Of a stretch of DNA of 17,037 nucleotides, positions 5,698 through 12,718 are shown one piece after another. The stretch spans positions 1-17,037 of the forward strand of contig JAIUMB010000033.1 of the NCBI GenBank assembly GCA_022565745.1, in the 5' to 3' direction. The DNA comes from Cryomorphaceae bacterium (lineage in GTDB: Bacteria; Bacteroidota; Bacteroidia; Flavobacteriales; Schleiferiaceae). The notes under the pieces are model-generated. The model was given only the letters and a program-made list of their open reading frames with translations, was not told where the DNA came from and did not search any database. Both the position numbers and the translations under genes were made by a program. Each line of letters begins with the position of its first letter. The first letter of the stretch is position 1.

Positions 5698-8121
5698 AAA
5701 GCCAATAAACCCAAAAAACAATATTGAAAAGGCCAATGCAAAGCGTTCACCTACGTAAAAGCTTGGCGGAGCGAAAATAAACTCAACCTTGTGTTCTCCT
5801 GGCGGCACTTTTAGTCCTCGGAGCAAATAGTTGACACGGATATGCTCTACATCTTCACCGTTAATTTTCGCAACCCAATCGTTACCTCCACCCTTATAAT
5901 AAATCTCAGAAAACACAGCCAGTGCATCTGAGTTACCATTATTATTCACAGTGTACTCTAGGTGCATAGGGTTATCAAAGGCATCAAGTGTAACAGTTCC
6001 CGAATTAATGCTAACGCCTTTTAAGTAATCGCTGTATCGTTCATCCACCACCACATCTTTACAGCCACGGAAATCAGAGAGCGCCTCCATTTCAGCATCA
6101 GCATTGGGCACAATAATAATTGAATCAGCCAACCAAGCATTGCCACAAGCACCAGGATTGGTTTGCACTGCTTTTCTCCCACCCTCACCTTGAACCATGA
6201 AGAAGCGCGTGTTGAGCATATTGATTACCTCCATATTTTGCTGAGAAAGCTGAAACTCGATCAAATCTTGATAGCGGGCCAACTTTGCACCGTGGTAGCC
6301 AGAGATTGAATGGTGGAAATAAGAAGTAAAAGCATCACCCGTTAATCCGCGTGTTGTATTGAACACACGATATTTTTCACCTTCCCCCAGTTGCATAATT
6401 TGTTGATCTTCCGGATTTGGTTTAAACATTGCTTCATACTCTCTCTTAGGCATAAATTTGTCTAAGCTAAGGTGCTGACGCACAAAAGGGAGTTGATCAA
6501 TCATCACCAGGGCTACCAATGCGACAATCATTATTCTAGGTTTGATGATTTGGCGAACGTACGCAAAAAGTAAACCAGCAGTGAGCGCACAAAAAATCAA
6601 TGTTTTCAAAGCGCTATTGACCAATAACGACTGGCGATCTTCACGCAGAAGGTCGAGATCTACACCTTGTTTAGCCAAATTGTCGTCATTAGGAGCAATA
6701 AAATCAAACATACCGGAGAAAAGGATAAAGAACAAGCTCAATCCACCGGTAACCAACAGTGTGTTTCGTATTTGTTTTTGCAGGACTTTAGCGGAGATAT
6801 TGCCTTCATATACCTTTTGCAACGCCAACCAACCAGCGAGTGGCATCAAGACAAATACAGACACCAGCGCCATGGAAGGCACGCGAAATTTGTTGTAGAG
6901 CGGGAAGTGATTAAACATAAACCGACTAAAGCCTTCGAGGTGATAGCCCCAAGAAAGAAAGAGCGCAAAAACAATGGATAAAGCTATCCAAACACGTTCT
7001 CTTGTGCCCAGAGTAAACATGGCCAAAACAAAAAGGAAAAACACCACAGCACCGACGTAGTAGCCACCGCCGACCATTTGTTGTTCGCCCCAGTAAAACA
7101 AACTGGCGATGGTGCGATTGGCTTGTCTCTCCGCTTGCTTGCTCGGATAACCTTGCTGCACCATGCTGCTTTTTATGTTGTTAAAATACTGCTCATAGAT
7201 CATGGTGTTTGAGTAATCTTGATTAGAGCCGCCTCCGTTGAAGTTGGTGTAAATCAGATTAAATGTTTCTATAGGCGCATAGCTCCAGCTCATGGCATAA
7301 TCGTACTCCAGTCCGCCCGACGACGTTTCTTGTTTTTTCGTCAACTCAGAAATACCGCCACGCATGGTTTCTTTGGCGTAATCGTAGTTGGTCATCAATC
7401 GGCTGACGTTAGGTCCTACGCCAATAAGCGCTGCTAGGGCCAAACCAGCTGTGGTAATCAACCACGGTTTAATGGCTTTATCACGAATGGCAAAAACGCC
7501 TTCTACGATCACCAAAAGTCCGATGGTCATGGCTGAATAATAGGTGATTTGCAAGTGATTGGAAAAGATCGAGAGCCCCATCATCCCAGCCACGATGCTA
7601 AACCCTAGCCATCGCTTTCCCCGATAAGCGAGTAAAATACCAGCAATCATCGGCGCGATGTAGGCAGCCGTTCGGACCTTGGCATTGTGTCCGGCGCCAA
7701 AGGAAACAATAAAGAACGTAGAAAATCCAAAGGCAATGGCACCGGCAAAAGCCAGCCAAGGGTTGACCTTTTGGCTGTAAAGCGTAAAGAAAAAGCCAAT
7801 CATCAGGAGGGCAATGATGTAAATGTGGGAGGGTTTGCCGAGAACAGCACCCATGCTTTTGTGAACGTACGTTAATAAGTTATTCGGATATCTCAATCCC
7901 ACTTGAATGGCTGGCATGCCGCTAAAAAGCGCATCGGTCCAAAGTAGAGGTTTTTTATTTTTCTCGTAAAAATCATCACCTTGCTTATTGATCATTTGCC
8001 CCTGAATCATATCATCCTGCTCTAAAACTTTGCCTTGAAAAACAGGGTAAAAGAAGGCGTAATTTATGGCCAGTAAAGCAATAACTGGAAGCACAACTCG
8101 AATTATAATTCTCTTTTGCAT
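5671..8121 (-). CDS. YfhO-family integral membrane protein (GT-C-like)
   Basis: This is an 816-residue multi-spanning membrane protein of the YfhO family, related to GT-C glycosyltransferases that use polyprenyl-phosphate sugar donors; in Bacillus YfhO glycosylates lipoteichoic acid, but the substrate in Bacteroidota is not established. After the first membrane segment (about residues 8-28) comes the acidic loop Q-D-D-M-I-Q-G (35-41), in the place where GT-C enzymes keep a catalytic Asp. About a dozen hydrophobic segments follow to near residue 540, then a large extracytoplasmic domain of about 230 residues with Y-H-G-A-K-L-A-R-Y-Q-D near its start, then a final membrane segment (F-A-L-A-F-S-I-L-F-F-G-F) at the C-terminus. 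The length is normal for the phylum. It has its own promoter (8141-8170) and sits at the edge of the polysaccharide island, but is compositionally like the housekeeping side. Confidence 0.88.
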   Translation of the reverse strand: MQKRIIIRVVLPVIALLAINYAFFYPVFQGKVLEQDDMIQGQMINKQGDDFYEKNKKPLLWTDALFSGMPAIQVGLRYPNNLLTYVHKSMGAVLGKPSHIYIIALLMIGFFFTLYSQKVNPWLAFAGAIAFGFSTFFIVSFGAGHNAKVRTAAYIAPMIAGILLAYRGKRWLGFSIVAGMMGLSIFSNHLQITYYSAMTIGLLVIVEGVFAIRDKAIKPWLITTAGLALAALIGVGPNVSRLMTNYDYAKETMRGGISELTKKQETSSGGLEYDYAMSWSYAPIETFNLIYTNFNGGGSNQDYSNTMIYEQYFNNIKSSMVQQGYPSKQAERQANRTIASLFYWGEQQMVGGGYYVGAVVFFLFVLAMFTLGTRERVWIALSIVFALFLSWGYHLEGFSRFMFNHFPLYNKFRVPSMALVSVFVLMPLAGWLALQKVYEGNISAKVLQKQIRNTLLVTGGLSLFFILFSGMFDFIAPNDDNLAKQGVDLDLLREDRQSLLVNSALKTLIFCALTAGLLFAYVRQIIKPRIMIVALVALVMIDQLPFVRQHLSLDKFMPKREYEAMFKPNPEDQQIMQLGEGEKYRVFNTTRGLTGDAFTSYFHHSISGYHGAKLARYQDLIEFQLSQQNMEVINMLNTRFFMVQGEGGRKAVQTNPGACGNAWLADSIIIVPNADAEMEALSDFRGCKDVVVDERYSDYLKGVSINSGTVTLDAFDNPMHLEYTVNNNGNSDALAVFSEIYYKGGGNDWVAKINGEDVEHIRVNYLLRGLKVPPGEHKVEFIFAPPSFYVGERFALAFSILFFGFIGFGVYRHAKS

Positions 8122-8140
8122 GGTAAAAAGTTTAGCTTAA

Positions 8141-8170
8141 CAAAGTAACGTCTTTAAGATGACAATCAAA
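8141..8170 (-). promoter_or_regulatory. Promoter of the YfhO-family gene
   Basis: On the minus strand TTTG (8170-8167) is followed after exactly 18 nt by TTACTTTG (8148-8141), one mismatch from TAnnTTTG. The implied start near 8134 leaves a leader of about 13 nt before the ATG at 8121. Confidence 0.6.
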
Positions 8171-8226
8171 GGCTATACAAATGAAAAATAAAAGCATTTG
8201 ACAAATATATGAGTACAAGTAAAAAT

Positions 8227-9294
8227 TCAATGTTTTTTATGCGATTCTTTTTCAATCGAATCAATTGCCTTCATAAATTGATTTACACGCATTTCCCAAG
8301 TAAAAGATTGTTTGATTCTACTTCTTGCGCGTTTACCATCTTTAACGGCTTCGCTTTTTAAAACCTCAGCAAGGGCTTTTTCACACCTTTCTTCTATAAC
8401 AAAACCAGTATTATCAATGATGAACGGTATCCCTGAAACATTTGATCCTATGGGGATGCATTCACACAACATAGCTTCAGAAAGCGCATTTGGAAACCCT
8501 TCAAACATTGACGTTTGAAGATAATATTGATGCGAAGAAAACGCTTTTATCAATTCGTCTCTTTCTAAAAAATCAACCAACACCAAATTTTCCGGTAAGG
8601 GATAATAGTGTTTTGGCAAGGATAAGCTCCCCACCAAAGTAAACGTATAATCAGGACACAATCGCGCTGCTTTTAGAATGATATCGACCCCTTTTCTTCT
8701 CACCATTACATCCGTAGAGAGATTGCCCGCAGCTGTAATACAACTTTTCGGCAATCGCTCAACCCCATCACAAGGTTTGTAAACACCTGAATCATAACCG
8801 TTGTATACGACGTATGGCTTTAAAGGGCCTTTGTAAAATGCTTGCACGCCTTGTTCGTGAGGTTCATTTGTATCGTAGTTGTACTTTTGATAAATCAAGC
8901 TTTCATGAACAAAAACAGCATTTACTGAAAGCCTAAAGTTCAGATTTGAAATTAAGCCCAGCAGTCGGCTTCGATAATTGCCATAATTTATACCCGGCAA
9001 ACACGCTGCATCTGTACCTCCAACAATAACTACGGATGGAATTTTGTGCCATCGAGCAAACATCAACGGAATTAATCCGTGGTAACCAGCAAACCTCACA
9101 ACAATCAAACTAAAATCACTCTTTTTCCAGACAAAAAGAGCTTGCCAAAAGTCTTTCCACAATGCTTTTAATACGCCTATTTTTTTTTTATATACGAATG
9201 CATTATGGCAAACTGTATAATTCGCCTCCAATAAACCAATGTCTCGTTGGGTAATCGCATTTAATTTTTGATAAGCATAAAGTACTTGTTGCAT
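8227..9294 (-). CDS. Glycosyltransferase, GT4-like (GT-B fold)
   Basis: This is a cytosolic or membrane-associated retaining-type glycosyltransferase expected to add one sugar to a lipid-linked glycan from a nucleotide-sugar donor. It has 355 residues. The N-terminal acceptor half begins with V-L-Y-A-Y-Q-K, includes V-V-R-F-A-G-Y-H-G (65-73) and V-V-I-V-G-G-T-D (88-95), and ends with the linker Y-V-V-Y-N-G-Y-D (161-168). The donor half has R-R-K-G-V-D (199-204), F-T-L-V-G-S (218-223) and the EX7E segment E-G-F-P-N-A-L-S-E (E265 and E273). The donor and acceptor cannot be told from sequence. It is preceded by 254 bases holding only tiny frames and followed by the YfhO-family gene, which has its own promoter. 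Base composition is AT-rich, unlike genes before 8.1 kb. Confidence 0.9.
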   Translation of the reverse strand: MQQVLYAYQKLNAITQRDIGLLEANYTVCHNAFVYKKKIGVLKALWKDFWQALFVWKKSDFSLIVVRFAGYHGLIPLMFARWHKIPSVVIVGGTDAACLPGINYGNYRSRLLGLISNLNFRLSVNAVFVHESLIYQKYNYDTNEPHEQGVQAFYKGPLKPYVVYNGYDSGVYKPCDGVERLPKSCITAAGNLSTDVMVRRKGVDIILKAARLCPDYTFTLVGSLSLPKHYYPLPENLVLVDFLERDELIKAFSSHQYYLQTSMFEGFPNALSEAMLCECIPIGSNVSGIPFIIDNTGFVIEERCEKALAEVLKSEAVKDGKRARSRIKQSFTWEMRVNQFMKAIDSIEKESHKKH

Positions 9295-9548
9295 TCGTTC
9301 TAAATTGTTTTTCCCTTATGTTTTTATGGATGCTCTAGAGGACTTCGTCGTCATTTTTAGCTCTTTAAAGAAAACAATCCACTTCAATAAACTATCCCAG
9401 AACACTTTAAATGTTGGTAGACGTTGAAAACATTTCATTATCGGATTAAATTCATTGGTCTTTTAGTAAAGCCTTCGGTCATCAATGTTTTGTTAATGCC
9501 TGTATGATGCATCTACTTGGAATTAAATGCAGGGAGGATAGAGCCAAG
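9295..9548 (-). other. Gap with two tiny overlapping frames upstream of the glycosyltransferase
   Basis: No recognisable gene is present. On the minus strand a 24-codon frame (ATG 9512, stop TAA 9440-9438) overlaps by one base, as TAATG, the ATG of a 40-codon frame (9438-9316). The latter is in the same frame as the glycosyltransferase, separated from its ATG by a TAA and eight codons. The 40-residue product would have a hydrophobic W-I-V-F-F patch and a basic tail. They may be untranslated leader, real small proteins or remnants of a decayed gene; I favour non-coding or remnant. Confidence 0.25.
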
Positions 9549-10250
9549 TTACAAAGCAATACGTTTAAAGAACTTTTCTGGAATCCTTTTCCAAAGCGAT
9601 CTCATCTCACTAAAATCAACTTCTTTCTTTCTGGTAAAAACCATCTTGATATAATCGTTTTCTTTTCTAAAAATCGAGTACTTCTGAAAGATGTCTAACA
9701 TAAATCCATTATTTTCAAAATGGGTAATTAGTCGCCCCATAGATAGTTGAAGATCGATGACCTGAAGCTTATCCGGCTCATGTTTTTCAAGATAATCATT
9801 GTGCTCAGGACTTGGGATGTTAATAAAAACGACTGTGTTTTCCGTTGAAATTTTCCCAATGGTCTCGATGATATTTTGATGCTCCTCTTCTGGTATATGC
9901 TCGAGCACATCTGGTAAAACTATATAATCAAACTTTTTCGAATGGGTGAAGTCTGTCATATCACTTACAATGAACTCAACATTCTTGTATTTTTTAAATC
10001 GTTCATTTGCTATTCCAATAGATTTTGGACTGATATCTGCGCCTACAAAAGAACCATTGGGGATCTGTTTAAAAATCAACTCGGACAATGCACCAATACC
10101 ACATCCAATTTCTAAAACATTGTGATTTTTTTTCAAACCAATTTTTTTCAAGTAAGAGGTAATGGTATAGTGACGTAAATTTTTTTCGTTTTTAACCTGA
10201 TTTACTGTGTACTTATCGTAAAAATCTTTTACTTCATCTTTTGTTTTCAT
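9549..10250 (-). CDS. Class I SAM-dependent methyltransferase
   Basis: This is a 233-residue methyltransferase of the UbiG/Methyltransf_11-25 type. Motif I is V-L-E-I-G-C-G-I-G-A-L-S-E (45-57), the acidic end of strand 2 is V-G-A-D-I-S (D72, ribose hydroxyls of SAM), motif II is V-S-D-M-T-D (95-100), and P-D-V-L-E-H-I-P (113-120) is the segment after strand 4 typical of small-molecule enzymes. The substrate is unknown; its place beside glycosyltransferase, epimerase and flippase genes suggests methylation of a sugar or lipid-linked glycan. It has its own promoter (10337-10366) and diverges from the epimerase operon. A 254-base gap separates it from the glycosyltransferase, so they may be one transcript. 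Confidence 0.9.
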   Translation of the reverse strand: MKTKDEVKDFYDKYTVNQVKNEKNLRHYTITSYLKKIGLKKNHNVLEIGCGIGALSELIFKQIPNGSFVGADISPKSIGIANERFKKYKNVEFIVSDMTDFTHSKKFDYIVLPDVLEHIPEEEHQNIIETIGKISTENTVVFINIPSPEHNDYLEKHEPDKLQVIDLQLSMGRLITHFENNGFMLDIFQKYSIFRKENDYIKMVFTRKKEVDFSEMRSLWKRIPEKFFKRIAL

Positions 10251-10336
10251 ACGCGCAAACTTCTTTTGAAAAAAATGTGATTTACTGCAGGTAAATGCAG
10301 TTAGGCTTACTGGTTATTATAAAATGAGAACCTTTG

Positions 10337-10366
10337 CAAATATATACTTTACGCACATGTTACAAA
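10337..10366 (-). promoter_or_regulatory. Promoter of the methyltransferase gene
   Basis: On the minus strand TTTG (10366-10363) and TATATTTG (10344-10337) are separated by 18 nt, a full match to the Bacteroidota -33/-7 consensus. The start is expected near 10330, with a leader of about 80 nt. Confidence 0.75.
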
Positions 10367-10456
10367 ATATAATTTGACCGACCAAAAGCAATCACACACC
10401 ACTTATTATAAAAGGGCAAGAAAGAAAAAGATTTTAAAGGTTACTTGTAAAGCACC

Positions 10457-10464
10457 TATCTTTG
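10457..10464 (+). promoter_or_regulatory. Putative -7 element for the epimerase operon
   Basis: TATCTTTG matches TAnnTTTG exactly. The -33 region is only TTTA (10433-10436, 20 nt upstream). The implied start near 10471 gives a leader of about 85 nt. The divergent methyltransferase promoter is about 100 bases away; together they explain this 305-base gap, in which I see no gene. Confidence 0.55.
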
Positions 10465-10555
10465 TCAATGATTACATTGGTTCATCATTCTCATAATGCT
10501 CAAAAAAAGAATGTTTAACCAATATTATGTTTAGTATTACCTCAAAAAAAAGATT

Positions 10556-11572
10556 TTGAAAAAAGTATTGGTTACGGGCGCAGCGGGCTTTATCGGGTTT
10601 CACCTTTGCAAGAAGTTAATTGACGCACAATTTGAGGTTTTCGGCATTGACAATCTAAATGCTTATTATGACGTCAGGCTAAAGCTTGATCGACTTAGAG
10701 TGCTTGGGGTTAATGTGTCATCAGAAGATTTTATGAGGCAAGTGAAAGTCAAAAGCACCTATGCAAATTTTAATTTTTGGCAGCTGGACCTTGTTGAAGA
10801 ACATCGACTCGGCACTCTTTTTTCGGAACAAAAATTTGATATTGTAGTAAATTTAGCAGCCCAAGCAGGTGTAAGGTATTCTATTGACAATCCAAAAGTA
10901 TATGTTCAATCAAACATAGTGGGCTTTGTTAACCTGCTTGAAATGTGCAGACACCACCAGATTAAACATTTGGTTTACGCTTCTAGCTCATCGGTTTACG
11001 GTGACACTAACAATGTTCCTTTTAAAGAAAATGACCCTGTTGACCACCCAATCAGCCTTTATGCTGCTACAAAAAAGAGCAATGAATTAATGGCTCATGT
11101 ATACAGTCACTTGTATGGGCTTAAGACTACTGGTTTGCGGTTCTTTACTGTTTATGGACCTTGGGGCAGACCTGATATGGCACCCTTTTTATTTGCCAAA
11201 GCAATTGTAGAAAATACGCCAATAAAGGTTTTCAACGAAGGCCAGTTAAAACGTGACTTCACATATATTGACGACATAATTGAAGGCGTTTACAGAGTGG
11301 TTAATGACAATAAAATGTCCAACGAATACAAAATATTCAATATCGGAAACAGTAAGCCTGAAAGTGTACTAGATTTTATTAAACATTTGGAAACCCATTT
11401 TGGTAAAAAAGCCAATAAAACAATGATGCCAATGCAACCTGGCGATGTTCATCAAACCTATGCCGATACCTCACAATTAAAAAAACACTTTGATTATAGT
11501 CCAGTTGTTTCCCTCAATGATGGTTTGAAAAAATTTGTATCGTGGTATAATTCATACTACAAGATAAAATAG
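10556..11572 (+). CDS. NAD-dependent sugar epimerase, UDP-glucuronate 4-epimerase-like
   Basis: The enzyme is expected to interconvert UDP-glucuronate and UDP-galacturonate in the cytosol, supplying an acidic sugar donor for the surface glycan. The 338 residues form an extended short-chain dehydrogenase: NAD motif T-G-A-A-G-F-I-G (7-14), I-D-N-L-N-A-Y-Y-D (31-39), L-A-A-Q-A-G-V-R-Y-S-I (100-110), S-S-S-S-V-Y-G (143-149) and Y169-x3-K173. The A-G-V-R-Y-S segment, typical of the CapI/LspL uronate epimerases, is why I prefer this over plain GalE; 4,6-dehydratases are less likely. The start is TTG 10556 (L-V-T-G-A-A-G needs this frame and no ATG is in frame nearby); it overlaps the TGA of a 10-codon upstream frame (10527-10559). 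The next gene begins two bases after the stop. Confidence 0.9.
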   Translation: MKKVLVTGAAGFIGFHLCKKLIDAQFEVFGIDNLNAYYDVRLKLDRLRVLGVNVSSEDFMRQVKVKSTYANFNFWQLDLVEEHRLGTLFSEQKFDIVVNLAAQAGVRYSIDNPKVYVQSNIVGFVNLLEMCRHHQIKHLVYASSSSVYGDTNNVPFKENDPVDHPISLYAATKKSNELMAHVYSHLYGLKTTGLRFFTVYGPWGRPDMAPFLFAKAIVENTPIKVFNEGQLKRDFTYIDDIIEGVYRVVNDNKMSNEYKIFNIGNSKPESVLDFIKHLETHFGKKANKTMMPMQPGDVHQTYADTSQLKKHFDYSPVVSLNDGLKKFVSWYNSYYKIK

Positions 11573-11574
11573 TC

Positions 11575-12714
11575 ATGGCATTTTTTAATAGATTAAACAA
11601 CAAAAAATTCAAATTAAGGGTTATTGGCTTTACATTGCTCTTAATTGGCTTCCTGTATGGATTTAGTGTCCGTGTCTTTAAAATATTTCCATATTCACAA
11701 CTTGAAAAAGTATATTATTACATCACGTACAATAAAAAATACGATCTTGATTCATTACATGTTTCTGTAGAAGACATATCTGAATTAATGCGAGTAACCG
11801 ATTTAAAAAAGGTTGAACATTACAGACATGAATTAAAAGAGATCGTATTGAAAGGAAAACACATGGATGAGTTAAATGCTAACAACATCACGCAAGTTGA
11901 TTCATTTTCGTATTTTTTAAGCGACGAACACCTTCTTTATGAATGTTCTCATGAAATGGAATTTAACATTCAATCCACGGCTCACCTTATTATTCCTCGT
12001 CGAGATTCGTTTGATTTTTTAATTTTTCACATGGGGCACAACGACTCTTTCTTAAATTACACTGATTTAATAGAACCAATAATAGATGCTGGCTTTGGAA
12101 TGGCTCTATTGGACATGCCCTTAGAAGGCATTAACAATCAACCCGTCGTATTCCACAAGAGTTTTGGCGAATTCGTTTTAGACAATCACGATAAATTAGC
12201 TCTGCTGGAAAACGATTCATCGCCACATTATCTCAATGTATTCATTGAACCCGTTTTAAACATTTTAAACTTTGTGTCAGCAGAATTTAATATCGGCAAA
12301 ATGGCCATGATGGGGCTTTCAGGTGGAGGATGGACGACTCAGCTGTCTGCAGCTATAGATAGTAGAATCACGCATTCTTTTAGTATTGCAGGGTCTGTGC
12401 CAATGTTTTTACGAATGCCGTTTCCTGAAAATTATGGTGATTACGAACAGGTTCACCCCGCTTTATTTCAGTATTTTGGTTATTTGGATTTATATGTGCT
12501 TGGCGCCCATAATCGTTTTCAAAAGCAATACTTCAACTATTATGACCCGTGTTGTTTTGGAGGTGATTTAACGTTGATATACGAGCCTATTATTAAAGAT
12601 GTTCTCGGTGAAAGCGGATCTTTTATTGTGGAAATAGATTACAATAGCTTTAAGCATGACGTTTCTTCTGAAATTATCGAAGATGTTCTTTTTACACTGA
12701 ATAAAACCAACTGA
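11575..12714 (+). CDS. Membrane-anchored alpha/beta-hydrolase-like protein, function unknown
   Basis: I do not recognise a named family for this 379-residue protein. An N-terminal membrane segment (about 15-33, after a basic start with K-K-F-K-L-R) would anchor it. The rest looks like an alpha/beta hydrolase: L-I-F-H-M-G-H-N-D (149-157) fits the strand and oxyanion loop, M-M-G-L-S-G-G-G-W (245-253) is a nucleophile elbow with Ser249, and F-K-H-D (359-362) supplies a late histidine (H361). The acid may be D324 in Y-Y-D-P-C-C-F-G-G, less likely D305. Its tight position between a uronate epimerase (2-nt gap) and an AsnB-type amidotransferase (4-nt gap) argues for a role in making or trimming the same glycan, for example deacylation or ester transfer; that is inference. 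Strongly AT-rich. Confidence 0.7.
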   Translation: MAFFNRLNNKKFKLRVIGFTLLLIGFLYGFSVRVFKIFPYSQLEKVYYYITYNKKYDLDSLHVSVEDISELMRVTDLKKVEHYRHELKEIVLKGKHMDELNANNITQVDSFSYFLSDEHLLYECSHEMEFNIQSTAHLIIPRRDSFDFLIFHMGHNDSFLNYTDLIEPIIDAGFGMALLDMPLEGINNQPVVFHKSFGEFVLDNHDKLALLENDSSPHYLNVFIEPVLNILNFVSAEFNIGKMAMMGLSGGGWTTQLSAAIDSRITHSFSIAGSVPMFLRMPFPENYGDYEQVHPALFQYFGYLDLYVLGAHNRFQKQYFNYYDPCCFGGDLTLIYEPIIKDVLGESGSFIVEIDYNSFKHDVSSEIIEDVLFTLNKTN

Positions 12715-12718
12715 TATC

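Noticed and set aside
6542..6981. Two plus-strand frames of over 100 codons inside the YfhO-family gene
   Set aside because: Antisense to a long membrane protein gene, basic and low in meaning; shadow frames.
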